This document shows, one piece after another, positions 26,405 to 34,240 of a stretch of 64,000 nucleotides of DNA. Source of the DNA: DATFQE01 sp963733845 (GTDB lineage: Bacteria; Actinomycetota; Thermoleophilia; Gaiellales; Gaiellaceae); the NCBI GenBank assembly GCA_963733845.1, contig CAVTEM010000010.1, forward strand, positions 1 through 64,000, in the 5' to 3' direction. The notes beneath the pieces were generated by a model that saw only the letters and a program-made list of their open reading frames with translations, was not told the DNA's origin and did not search any database. The translations under genes were made by a program, and so were the position numbers. Numbering within the stretch: the stretch's first letter is position 1; each line of letters starts with the position of its first letter.

Positions 26405-27622
26405 ATGGAGCGGGCCGTTATGCCCGAGGCCGAGCTCCTCGACCGCATGCGGCTCGTGGCCGAGGCGTTCAGGCCGGCTGCGCCGATCGATCGACGCGCG
26501 CTGTTCTCGGGGCGCGCCGACGAGATCGCCGAGCTCTACTCGGTGGTCGCCCAGCCGGGCCAGCATGCGGTCATGTACGGCGAGCGCGGCGTGGGCAAGA
26601 CCTCGCTCGCGTCCGTCGTCACCGAGATGCTCCGAGGCTCCGGCTTCCTCGTCGCCAGGGCGACCTGCGACTCGAGCGACGACTTCTCGAGCGTCTGGCG
26701 CAAGGCGCTCTCCGAGATCGCGGTCAGCCACACGACCCAGGCGGTCGGGTTCGGCTCGCAGGAGAGCGAGACCAGCACCTCCGGAGCCAGCCTCCTCGGC
26801 CCCGGCGACGTGACCCCGCACGCGGTGCAGCGCGCTCTCGGCAGCATCGGCAGCACCCAGCCGATCGCGGTCATCTTCGACGAGTTCGATCGTCTCGGCG
26901 CCGCCACTGGCAAGGAGCGCGCACTCTTCGCCGACACGATCAAGACGCTCTCCGACAGGGTGGCGCCCGCGACCATCGTGCTGGTCGGCGTCGCCGACGA
27001 CGTGGGCGGCCTGATCCGCGAGCACCGCTCCGTGGAGCGCGCGCTCGTGCAGATCCGGATGCCGAGGATGTCGCGGGAGGAGCTGGCCGAGATCGCGACG
27101 CGCGGGGTGGAGTCGGCGCGCATGAAGATCGCCAAGGCGTGCGTGACGCGGATCACCGTGCTCTCGCAGGGCCTGCCCCACTACACGCACCTCCTCACGC
27201 AGCTCGCCGCGCAGGCCGCGCTCGCCGAGCGCCGGGTCGACGTCGCCGGGAAGCACGTCGACGCGGCCGTGTCCCGCGCGATCGACCGCGCGCAGCAGAG
27301 CGTGACGGAGGCCTACTATCGGGCGACGACCGGTGACGGCGACGGCCGCCGCCGGGTGCTGCTCGCGTGCGCGCTCGCGCAGGAAGACGACTTCGGCTTT
27401 TTCTCGGCCGAGGATCTCGGCGAGCCGCTCGACCGGCTCGGCGCCGTGGGTGGAGAGTCGCTCGAGCAGGATCTGGTCGAGCTAGCCCGCACGGAGGCCG
27501 TCCTGCAACGTCGGCAGGAGGCCGGTAGCGACCGCTACCGCTTCGTCAACCCGCTGCTGCAGCCTTACGTCGTCATGCGCGGCCTCTCCGAGGGCCTGGT
27601 CAAGGCACGCGACGTCCGCTAG
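26405..27622 (+). CDS. AAA/STAND-type ATPase
   Basis: A 405-residue P-loop ATPase of the Orc1/Cdc6- or AAA_16-like group. Walker A is GERGVGKTS (about 60-68), Walker B VIFDEFDRL (about 157-165). A sensor-like segment PATIVLVGVADDV and a C-terminal winged-helix-like region (about 310-400) follow. No effector or nuclease domain is attached, and the protein's role is unknown. A TAGGCT box at 26393-26398 ends 6 bases before the ATG, so translation is probably leaderless. It is divergent from the ABC exporter and shares its upstream region, including motif copy B. The next gene follows closely on the same strand. Confidence 0.75.
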   Translation: MERAVMPEAELLDRMRLVAEAFRPAAPIDRRALFSGRADEIAELYSVVAQPGQHAVMYGERGVGKTSLASVVTEMLRGSGFLVARATCDSSDDFSSVWRKALSEIAVSHTTQAVGFGSQESETSTSGASLLGPGDVTPHAVQRALGSIGSTQPIAVIFDEFDRLGAATGKERALFADTIKTLSDRVAPATIVLVGVADDVGGLIREHRSVERALVQIRMPRMSREELAEIATRGVESARMKIAKACVTRITVLSQGLPHYTHLLTQLAAQAALAERRVDVAGKHVDAAVSRAIDRAQQSVTEAYYRATTGDGDGRRRVLLACALAQEDDFGFFSAEDLGEPLDRLGAVGGESLEQDLVELARTEAVLQRRQEAGSDRYRFVNPLLQPYVVMRGLSEGLVKARDVR

Positions 27623-27632
27623 GCGGTCAGTG

Positions 27633-28325
27633 ATGAGTGCGGCCGTCGATCTCTACTGGCTGCCGCTGGGCGCAGGCGGTCACTCCGTGCGGCTGAACGG
27701 ACGCGTCTTCGAAGCGGTCGCCGCTCGGCTCGAGCGCCGGCCTGTCGCCGCCCTGTACCACTCCGCGCTCGCGGTCACGATGCCGGAAGGCGAGTTCGTG
27801 ATCGAGATGGCGCCGATTCCCGACGGACAGGGCGTGTCGCGCGGCGTGGTCGCCGAGGGGCCCGTCGGCAGCCGCTGGACGCGTCGGCTGCGCCTCTTCC
27901 GCTACGAGAACCGCTGCTGGCGAGACGGGGAGATCCCGGACGTCGCCGAGGCCGTCGATAGTCCACGGCGGCTGACCGACGACCCGGAGCTCGCGGCACG
28001 CGTGGTGGCGCTCGTGCCCGCGGCGCCCACGCCCGTCTGGGGGCGCGACGAGCTCCGAACCGGCGAGATGTGGAACTCGAACTCACTGATCTCGTGGCTG
28101 ATCGCGCGCAGCGGCCTCGACGTCGACTCGCTGCAGCCGCCGGTCGGCGGGCGTGCTCCGGGCTGGCGTGCGGGAATCGTGGTCGCGCGTCAGCAGGACA
28201 CACAGGGCCGCGAGCGCGGCAGTCGCCGCGCGAGCTCGACGGCGACGGTGACGGTGAACGCCGCCGCGAGCGCCGCGACCAGCCCGAGCAACGGCCGCTC
28301 CTCGAAGGCGCGGCCGCCCAGGTAG
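27633..28325 (+). CDS. Conserved protein of unknown function, C-terminus overlaps dedA-like gene
   Basis: About 230 residues. The first 180 form a convincing globular protein (DLYWLPLGAGGHSVRLNGRV, ALYHSALAVTMPEGEFVIEM, NCWRDGEIPD-like segments, MWNSNSLISWLIARSGLD) seen as an uncharacterised family in several phyla. It has no membrane segment. It follows the AAA ATPase by about ten bases and is probably co-transcribed. After GWRAGIVVARQ, where such proteins should end, the frame continues for about 45 Ser/Arg-rich codons. These overlap the convergent DedA-like gene by 136 bases, suggesting a lost stop codon or an indel near the 3' end. A GTG at 27630 is an alternative start. Confidence 0.7.
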   Translation: MSAAVDLYWLPLGAGGHSVRLNGRVFEAVAARLERRPVAALYHSALAVTMPEGEFVIEMAPIPDGQGVSRGVVAEGPVGSRWTRRLRLFRYENRCWRDGEIPDVAEAVDSPRRLTDDPELAARVVALVPAAPTPVWGRDELRTGEMWNSNSLISWLIARSGLDVDSLQPPVGGRAPGWRAGIVVARQQDTQGRERGSRRASSTATVTVNAAASAATSPSNGRSSKARPPR

Positions 28326-28780
28326 CCGAGCCCGGCCGCGAAGGAGGCCCAGAGCACGGCAGCGATCGCGGTGTAGCGCAGGAACCGCGTCCAGCGCATC
28401 CGGGTCACGCCGGCCGTCAGCGTCGTGGCGGTGCGGCCTCCCGGAACGAACCGGGCTGCGACGAGCAGGTAGCCGCCCCGACGGTCGAGGGTGCGTTCGG
28501 CCCAGCGGAGCCGGCTGCCGATCTTCTCGCCTCGAAGCAGTGGCCGACCCGCGGTCCGCCCGACCGCGTACGAGCTGTTGTCGCCGATGAAGGCGCCGGC
28601 GGCCGCCGCGGCGATCACGAACGCGACGCTGAGCTCGCCCGCGCCGGCGAGCACACCGGCGGCGATCGCGGCGGTCTCGCTCGGGAAGAACGGGAAGAGA
28701 GCGTCAGCGGCGGCGAAGCCGAGCACGAGCGCGTAGGTCCAGGGCGAGCCGGAGATCAGCGAGGTCAGTGACTCGAGCAC
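28190..28780 (-). CDS. DedA/SNARE-associated family membrane protein
   Basis: A 196-residue polytopic membrane protein of the DedA family (VTT/SNARE-assoc domain). These are thought to flip lipid carriers such as undecaprenyl phosphate or phosphatidylethanolamine and to support envelope integrity. Landmarks are FPSETAAIAAGVLAG, the GDNSSYAVGRTAGRPLL segment and the family signature ARFVPGGRTATTLTAGVTRM with its conserved arginines. The GTG at 28780 is chosen; the PAP2 gene upstream on the same strand overlaps it by 16 bases. DedA and PAP2 together point to lipid-carrier recycling. Its 3' end overlaps the convergent 27633 gene. Confidence 0.83.
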   Translation of the reverse strand: MLESLTSLISGSPWTYALVLGFAAADALFPFFPSETAAIAAGVLAGAGELSVAFVIAAAAAGAFIGDNSSYAVGRTAGRPLLRGEKIGSRLRWAERTLDRRGGYLLVAARFVPGGRTATTLTAGVTRMRWTRFLRYTAIAAVLWASFAAGLGYLGGRAFEERPLLGLVAALAAAFTVTVAVELARRLPRSRPCVSC

Positions 28781-29526
28781 GGTGAGACCAACGTCGGCCG
28801 CTGCAACAGGCTTCCCAGCCGGGGCCGGGGAAGCCGGAGCGCGGCGAAGGCCGTCAGCGCCACGAGCACGCCGACGATCGAGTCGAGGAAGTAGTGGTTC
28901 CCGGTGGCAGTGACTGTGATCGCCATGATCACCGGGTGCAACACGAAGAGGGCGCGCACGGCCGGGCGGCGGGCGACCCGGAAGCCGATCAGGCCGACGA
29001 GGAGGCTCCAGCCGACGTGCATGCTCGGCATGGCCGCGTACGGGTTGAACTTGATGCCGGCGAACGAACCGCTGTCGTGGCCGGCGAGGCCGACCGTATC
29101 GGCGATGCCGAGCCCCTCGACGAGGCGGGGAGGAGCAGTCGGTAGCAGTAGATAGGAAAGCGATGCAATCGCGATCGAGAACAGCAGCACCGTGCGCAGC
29201 TCGCGGTAGGCGTCCCGGTGACGCAGCCCGAGCCACACGAGCATCCCGGCGATCACGGGCCCGAAGCCGACCATGTAGTAGACGTCGAAGAAGCGCTCGA
29301 GGCCGAAGGCGACGGACAGCGTGTTCTGCACGGCCACCTCGTGGAAGATGCCGGCGGCGCGCTCCAGGTCGACGACGGTCGACGCATTGGCGAACGCCTC
29401 GTCGGCGCTCCCCATGGAGAGGTTGCGGAGCGCGAGGTACGCGCCGTAGAGGCCTGCCCAGAGAAAGAGCTCGAACCCTGCGAAGCGGAATGTGCGTGCA
29501 ACGGCCATGACGAGAACTTGCCTCAT
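28765..29526 (-). CDS. PAP2-type phosphatase (inositol phosphorylceramide synthase-like)
   Basis: A membrane phosphatase/transferase of 253 residues with about six TM helices. The PAP2 active site is visible as LLLPTAPPRL (motif 1), MPSMHVGWS (motif 2, catalytic His) and GNHYFLDSIVG (motif 3). This arrangement matches the PAP2_3 group that includes AUR1-like enzymes and phosphatidylinositol-phosphate or undecaprenyl-pyrophosphate phosphatases. Likely a lipid phosphate hydrolase, given the overlapping DedA-like gene. Two ATG starts (29526 and 29508) are possible. Motif copy C sits only 20 bases before the first, so with either start the motif would overlap or adjoin the promoter. Confidence 0.82.
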   Translation of the reverse strand: MRQVLVMAVARTFRFAGFELFLWAGLYGAYLALRNLSMGSADEAFANASTVVDLERAAGIFHEVAVQNTLSVAFGLERFFDVYYMVGFGPVIAGMLVWLGLRHRDAYRELRTVLLFSIAIASLSYLLLPTAPPRLVEGLGIADTVGLAGHDSGSFAGIKFNPYAAMPSMHVGWSLLVGLIGFRVARRPAVRALFVLHPVIMAITVTATGNHYFLDSIVGVLVALTAFAALRLPRPRLGSLLQRPTLVSPCSSH

Positions 29527-29546
29527 GCAGTTCCCAACGTCAGGAG

Positions 29547-29574
29547 GGCAAGCCTGTATTTCGGGGTGGGGCTA
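29547..29574 (-). promoter_or_regulatory. Shared 28-bp motif, copy C (upstream of PAP2/DedA)
   Basis: Third copy, read on the minus strand as TAGCCCCACCCCGAAATACA followed by GGCTTGCC. It occupies most of the short gap between the PAP2 start and the end of the cyclase-response-regulator gene. The flank is less conserved than in copies A and B. Confidence 0.5.
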
Positions 29575-29595
29575 CCCCCACTTGGAGGCCGGCCG

Positions 29596-30840
29596 CTACG
29601 CGCGCAGGAAGGCGAGGACGGCGAGCACGCGCCGGTGGTCCTCGGATGCCTGCGGGAGCCGGAGCTTCCCGAAGATGCTCGTGATGTGCTTCTCCACGGC
29701 CCGTGGAGTGATGAAGAGGCGCTCTCCGATCGCGTTGTTCGAACGGCCCTCGGCCATCAGCTCGAGCACCTCGCGCTCGCGTGCCGTGAGCTCCTCCAGC
29801 GGATCGTGCTGGCGGCGCCGCCCGACGAGCTGGGTGACCAGCGCAGGATCCAGGGCAGAGCCGCCCTCCGCGACGCGGCGAACGGCGGCCGCGAACTCGT
29901 CCACGTCCGAGACGCGGTCCTTGAGCAGGTAGCCGACGCCCTCCGCGCTCTCGGCGAGCAGCTCCATCGCGTAGGCGGGCTCGACGTACTGGGAGAGCAC
30001 GAGCACGCCGACTTCGGGGTGCGACCGGCGGATCTCCTGCGCCGCGCGCAATCCCTCGTCGGTCTGCGTCGGCGGCATGCGGATGTCCACGATCGCCACG
30101 TCGGGGGAGTAGCTGCGCACCTTCAGCATCAGGTCGTCCGCGTTCTCCGACTGCCCGACGACGTCGAACCCGGCCTCGCCGAGCAGGCGGGCGATTCCCT
30201 CCCGGAGGAGCACGGAGTCGTCGGCGAGGACGACCCGAAGCGGGGCTCCCTCGGCCGCGGCGGCCGGCTCGGCGGCCGGGCGGCCGTCCGTGCGCAGCGG
30301 CGGGAACTCGGCCTGGAGCTCCGGCGCGAGCAGCTGGAAGATCCGTTCCGGCCGGGGTAGCCCTCGAAGCTCGTGCTCGCCGAGATCCTGGAACTCCGCC
30401 TCGAGCACCTGGCCGGCCTCGAGCAGGTTGCGGGTCGTCTGCGAGACGAGCACCTGGCCACCGTGCCCGGCGGCGCAGATGCGGGCGACCCGGTGGACGT
30501 CGAGACCCTCGTAGCCGCTCTCGCCGAGCAGCGGCTCGCCGGTGTGGACGCCGATGCGAACACGCACGGGGCAGCCGGGAGGCCACTCGTGTGCAGCGAG
30601 ATCGCGCTGCGCGGCCACTGCTGCGGCCACGGCGTCGCGGGTGCGCTGGAAGACGGCGAAGAACTCGTCGCCGCGGGAGTCGATCTCGTGCCCGTTCGAG
30701 CCGGTGACCGCGTTCCGCAGCAGCGTCCGGTGCTGGGACATCACGTCGCCGTAGGCGTCGCCCAGCTTGCCCACCAGGCCCGTCGAGCCCTCGACGTCGG
30801 TGAACATGAACGTGATGGTGCCTGTCGGCAGCTCGGCCAT
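29596..30840 (-). CDS. Class III nucleotidyl cyclase fused to NarL/LuxR response regulator
   Basis: A 414-residue three-domain protein. Residues 1-165 are a class III cyclase homology domain (TITFMFTDVEGST with one metal Asp, EIDSRGDEFFAVF with the second, and VRIGVHTGEPLL). Residues about 205-325 are a receiver (RVVLADDSVLLREGI, phospho-acceptor in VAIVDIRMPP, and a late Lys in YLLKDR). Residues about 345-410 are a LuxR-type HTH (LTAREREVLELMAEGRSNN, RLFITPRAVEKHITSIFGKL). It would couple cNMP production or nucleotide sensing to phosphorylation-dependent DNA binding. It lies in the same region as an orphan-HTH histidine kinase and is the only DNA-binding regulator there. The ATG at 30840 is preferred over an upstream start. 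Confidence 0.88.
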   Translation of the reverse strand: MAELPTGTITFMFTDVEGSTGLVGKLGDAYGDVMSQHRTLLRNAVTGSNGHEIDSRGDEFFAVFQRTRDAVAAAVAAQRDLAAHEWPPGCPVRVRIGVHTGEPLLGESGYEGLDVHRVARICAAGHGGQVLVSQTTRNLLEAGQVLEAEFQDLGEHELRGLPRPERIFQLLAPELQAEFPPLRTDGRPAAEPAAAAEGAPLRVVLADDSVLLREGIARLLGEAGFDVVGQSENADDLMLKVRSYSPDVAIVDIRMPPTQTDEGLRAAQEIRRSHPEVGVLVLSQYVEPAYAMELLAESAEGVGYLLKDRVSDVDEFAAAVRRVAEGGSALDPALVTQLVGRRRQHDPLEELTAREREVLELMAEGRSNNAIGERLFITPRAVEKHITSIFGKLRLPQASEDHRRVLAVLAFLRA

Positions 30841-30892
30841 CGGCCCCGAGTCTACGAGCGTGGCCCTCGCCGATCCAGGGTGGACCACGAGT

Positions 30893-30915
30893 GAGCGCCG
30901 GCTGCACCGGCGCTC
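30893..30915 (-). terminator. Intrinsic terminator after the 74-residue gene
   Basis: A 9-bp perfect stem (GAGCGCCGG / CCGGCGCTC) with a CTGCA loop lies between the end of the 30947-31171 gene and the start of the cyclase gene, both minus strand. Confidence 0.6.
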
Positions 30916-30946
30916 GAGGGGAGGGAGAGAGCGAGGGAAGGGAGGA

Positions 30947-31171
30947 TCAGGCGGCCACGGGCAGCTCGTAGAGCTCGTACTCGGGCAGGTATGCGAAGGG
31001 GTGCTCGAAGGCGTCGCGGGCCGACGCCGGGTCGACCGGGATCTCGAACCGCTCGCCGGTCCTCGTGTCGAGAACCTTGACCGCGATTGCGTCCCGGCCG
31101 GGGTACCACACGAGTGCGACTTCGAGGCCGTCGCCCTCGCGGTAGTCCAGCTCGCGCTCGGTGGTGATCAT
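30947..31171 (-). CDS. Small conserved protein of unknown function
   Basis: A 74-residue soluble protein (MITTERELDYREGDGLEVAL, then VWYPGRDAIAVKVLDTRTGE) with a strand-rich fold and a C-terminal segment around FAYLPEYELYELPV. Short actinobacterial proteins of this shape are uncharacterised. The ATG at 31171 is favoured over one eight codons upstream because GAAAGGA lies six bases before it. It is preceded by motif copy D 62 bases upstream and followed by a hairpin, so it forms its own short transcript between the kinase and the cyclase-regulator. A role as a stress-induced effector or modulator is conceivable only from position. Confidence 0.65.
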   Translation of the reverse strand: MITTERELDYREGDGLEVALVWYPGRDAIAVKVLDTRTGERFEIPVDPASARDAFEHPFAYLPEYELYELPVAA

Positions 31172-31233
31172 CGGAAATCCTTTCTCGGTGCTCATGCAGA
31201 GAGGTTCGCACCGGAGCCGACGCGCGACGATGC

Positions 31234-31261
31234 GGCAGGCCTGTCTCTCGAGGTGTGGCTA
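31234..31261 (-). promoter_or_regulatory. Shared 28-bp motif, copy D (overlaps the kinase stop codon)
   Basis: Fourth copy, read on the minus strand as TAGCCACACCTCGAGAGACA followed by GGCCTGCC. Its first three bases are the TAG stop of the histidine kinase. The 32-bp spacing to a downstream AGG(C/T)TCGCA block (plus-strand reading) is the same as in copies A and B. Confidence 0.55.
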
Positions 31262-34021
31262 GCCCCCCTCGTCGACCGGGATCTCGGCGCGAATCCGCGT
31301 CCCGGCTCCGGGCGTGCTCACGATAGCGAGCCGGCCCTCCAAGGCCGAGACCCGGTCGCTCAGGCCCCGGAGGCCCGAGCCTCCCTTCGGGTCGGCCCCG
31401 CCGATCCCGTCGTCGGAGACCTCCACCACGGCGTACCCGTTCTCCGTGGCGATCCGGACGGACGCGGCCGTGGCCTCCGCGTACTTGGTCACGTTGGCGA
31501 GTGCCTCGGAGACGACGTAGAACGCGGCCGCCTCGACGGGCGCGGGCAGGCGCTCCTTCGGAACGCTCTCGAGGCTGACCGGCACAGGCGTGCGGTCGGC
31601 GAGCGACTCGAGCGCCGGCCCGAGCCCCCGGTCGGTCAGCACCGCCGGGTGGATGCCGCGCGCGAGCTCGCGCAGCTCCTCGAGCGCGAGAGCCAGCTCG
31701 ACGCTGGCGCCGGCCAGGATCTCGTCGGCCGCCTCGGCGTCCGTGCGCAGCCGCGCCTGCGCGAGCCGTAGCGAGAGCGAGAGCGACACGAGCCGCTGCT
31801 GGGCCCCGTCGTGGAGGTTCCGCTCGAGCCGGCGGCGCTCGGCGTCCCCGGCCTCGACGATCCGCGCGCGCGATGCATGCAGTTCCTCGCGGGCCTCCGC
31901 GTTCGCGAGCGACGTCGCGACGAGCGCCGTGAACTGGGCCATCCGCTCCTCGGTATCAGGTGGGAACGAATCGTCGGCGAGTGTCACCGAGACAGCACCC
32001 CAGACTCGGCCGGAGACCATCACCGGGGCCGTTACGACGGAGGTCGTCAACTCTGCCTGGAGTCGCTCGCGGTAGCCCGGCAGCGGTTCGGGGTCGTCAG
32101 GCTCGACGCGGATGGTGCGGCCTGCGTCCCGGACGATCGAGACCGGCCCACCCTTGAGTGCGATCTGACGCCCGATCACGGTGTCGTCCTGCACCACGTC
32201 GGCGCGTCGCCAATACCCGACGACGATGCCTTCGCTGACGGCGGGGTCGTAGCGCACCATGTTCGCGGCGTCGGCGCCGAGCAATCGTCCAGCTTCCTCG
32301 GTCACCGTCTGGAAGACGTCCTCCGGCCGGTGCTCGCTCGCCACCGCGACTGCGACCCGGCGCAGCGCGGCCTGCTCTTCCTCTCGCAGCCTGCGCTCGG
32401 TGACGTCGACGCCGCTGATCACGAGCCTGCGGGCAGCCTCCCGCTCCGGCAGAGGCGTGCATGTCCATGCCACCAGCACCTGGCGACCGTCGCGGGCCTG
32501 CCAGTACGTCTCCTGCTCGCCTGGGTCTTCGCCGGCGGCTGCTGCGGCGATGGTCGCCTGCACGCGCGCCGCGTCCTCAGAGCCGGATACGACCTCGGCG
32601 AAGGGCCGCCCGGCCACGTCCTCGTCGGCGTAGCCAGTGAGCGCGATCATGCTCGTATTGAGCGAGTGGCTCGTCATCGAGCCCTCGTGGTCGACCACGC
32701 AGATGAAGCTCGGAGTGGCGTCGAAGAGCGCGCCGAAGTAGTCGCGCTCGCGCTGGATCCGCTCCTCGTGCTGGGCGCGCTCGGTGACGTCCGTCCCGCT
32801 GATCAGAAGCTTCCACTCCTCCCCAGTCACCTCGGGCATCGCCCGGCACGTCCACGCAACGGTCAGTTCGCGTCCGTCCTTCGTCAGCCAGCGGCTCTGC
32901 TGTTCGCCCGGGTCGCCGCCGGCGACGACGTCTCTCACTACCTGCTCGGCGGCCGCTCGATCCTCCGGTGCGACGAAAACGTCCCAGAAGTACTCGCCGT
33001 CGACCTCGTACTGCTCGTAGCCGGCCAGCTCGCGGAGCGTCAGGTTGACGTTGTCCCGGCCGATGCGTCCATCGAGATGGAGGTTGCAGAGCAGGCCGGT
33101 CGTGGCGTCTCCCATCGCCTCGAGGAACTCGTTCTGGGTCTCGATCTGCCGGCTCTGGATCACGCGCTCGGTGACGTCGCGGACGATCAGCACGAACTCG
33201 TTCTCGCCGCTCGGCATGACGCGTGCTTCGGCGTAGACCTTCTCGCCCTCGTGTTCCATCTCGCCCTCGACCGTCTGCATGTCGCCGGTCTCGAAGGCTC
33301 GTTCCGCAGCTGCCATGACCCCCGCGGCGACGTCGGGCGGCAGAGCGTCGTGGATGCTCGTGCCGATGAAGGACGGACCTTGGACGAGGTAGTGCTTGGC
33401 GTCGCGGGCACGGAAGTCGAGGTAGCGCCCGTCCCGCGTGAGCCTGAACATGCTGTCGGGCAGCGCCTCGAGGAGCGCCCGGTTCCGCGACTCCATCATG
33501 CGCTGGTCGCTGACGTCGCGGACCATCATCACCCACTCGTCCTCGCCGCTCGGGACGATGCGGGCTTCCGAGTACATCGTCTCGCCGTCCGGCGTACGGA
33601 TCTCGTACTCCTGCGTCTGGACCTCGCCGGTCTCGAACGCCCGCTCGGCGAGCGCCATGCGCTCGCGGATGACCTCCGGCGCGATTCGGTGAGCCGGAAT
33701 CTCGTAGATGCTCGTGCCGATGATCGTGTCGGCAGGCAACGCGAGCACTTCGGGCGTGCGGGTGTAGAAGTCGAGGTAGACGCCCTCGCGCGTGAGCCGG
33801 AACATCGTGTCCGGAATCGCCTCGAGCAGCGCGTGGCCGCGGGACTCCGTCAGCCGCTCGTCGGTGACGTCGCGGACGATCATCACGAACTCGTTCTCGC
33901 CGCTCGGAACGATCCGCGTTTCCGCGAACCGGCGGCCGAAGTGGGCGTTGATCTCGTATTCCTGCGTCTGGGGCTCGCCCGTCTCGAAAGCGCGTTCGAC
34001 GAGAACTCTGCGTTCCGCCAT
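31259..34021 (-). CDS. Multi-PAS/GAF sensor histidine kinase, C-terminal part (frameshifted gene)
   Basis: The last 920 codons of a sensor kinase whose start lies at 35320. In order they encode two and a half near-identical PAS domains (SMFRLTRDGRYLDF, then ERAFETG and PSGENEFVLIVRDVTE), two further PAS domains with ISG(T/V)DVTER ends, and a GAF domain (EEAGRLLGADAANMVRY). A NarL-type HisKA_3 module follows with the phospho-acceptor His in ERNLHDGAQQRLVS, then the HATPase (SDDGIGG, GLRGLSDRV). One extra base near 34030-34033 separates it from the preceding segment. It would autophosphorylate and pass phosphate to receivers. Partners are likely the coupled receiver at 35317 and the LuxR-type fusion at 29596. 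Confidence 0.85.
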   Translation of the reverse strand: MAERRVLVERAFETGEPQTQEYEINAHFGRRFAETRIVPSGENEFVMIVRDVTDERLTESRGHALLEAIPDTMFRLTREGVYLDFYTRTPEVLALPADTIIGTSIYEIPAHRIAPEVIRERMALAERAFETGEVQTQEYEIRTPDGETMYSEARIVPSGEDEWVMMVRDVSDQRMMESRNRALLEALPDSMFRLTRDGRYLDFRARDAKHYLVQGPSFIGTSIHDALPPDVAAGVMAAAERAFETGDMQTVEGEMEHEGEKVYAEARVMPSGENEFVLIVRDVTERVIQSRQIETQNEFLEAMGDATTGLLCNLHLDGRIGRDNVNLTLRELAGYEQYEVDGEYFWDVFVAPEDRAAAEQVVRDVVAGGDPGEQQSRWLTKDGRELTVAWTCRAMPEVTGEEWKLLISGTDVTERAQHEERIQRERDYFGALFDATPSFICVVDHEGSMTSHSLNTSMIALTGYADEDVAGRPFAEVVSGSEDAARVQATIAAAAAGEDPGEQETYWQARDGRQVLVAWTCTPLPEREAARRLVISGVDVTERRLREEEQAALRRVAVAVASEHRPEDVFQTVTEEAGRLLGADAANMVRYDPAVSEGIVVGYWRRADVVQDDTVIGRQIALKGGPVSIVRDAGRTIRVEPDDPEPLPGYRERLQAELTTSVVTAPVMVSGRVWGAVSVTLADDSFPPDTEERMAQFTALVATSLANAEAREELHASRARIVEAGDAERRRLERNLHDGAQQRLVSLSLSLRLAQARLRTDAEAADEILAGASVELALALEELRELARGIHPAVLTDRGLGPALESLADRTPVPVSLESVPKERLPAPVEAAAFYVVSEALANVTKYAEATAASVRIATENGYAVVEVSDDGIGGADPKGGSGLRGLSDRVSALEGRLAIVSTPGAGTRIRAEIPVDEGG

Positions 34022-34240
34022 CGTCTCGCGTCGAGATCACGTCGGCGGGGATGTCGTACAGGTTCGTCCCGATCATCTCCTCGGGCTCGATGACCACCAT
34101 CTCGGGGTCGTGCGAGTGGATATCGAGGACCGTGCCGTCGCGCGCGACGCGGAACATCGTGTCCGGGATCGCGTCCAGCAACGCGCGGCTGCGGTACTCG
34201 CTGATGCGCAGGGCACGGACGGTGCGGTCCTTCTCCAGCC

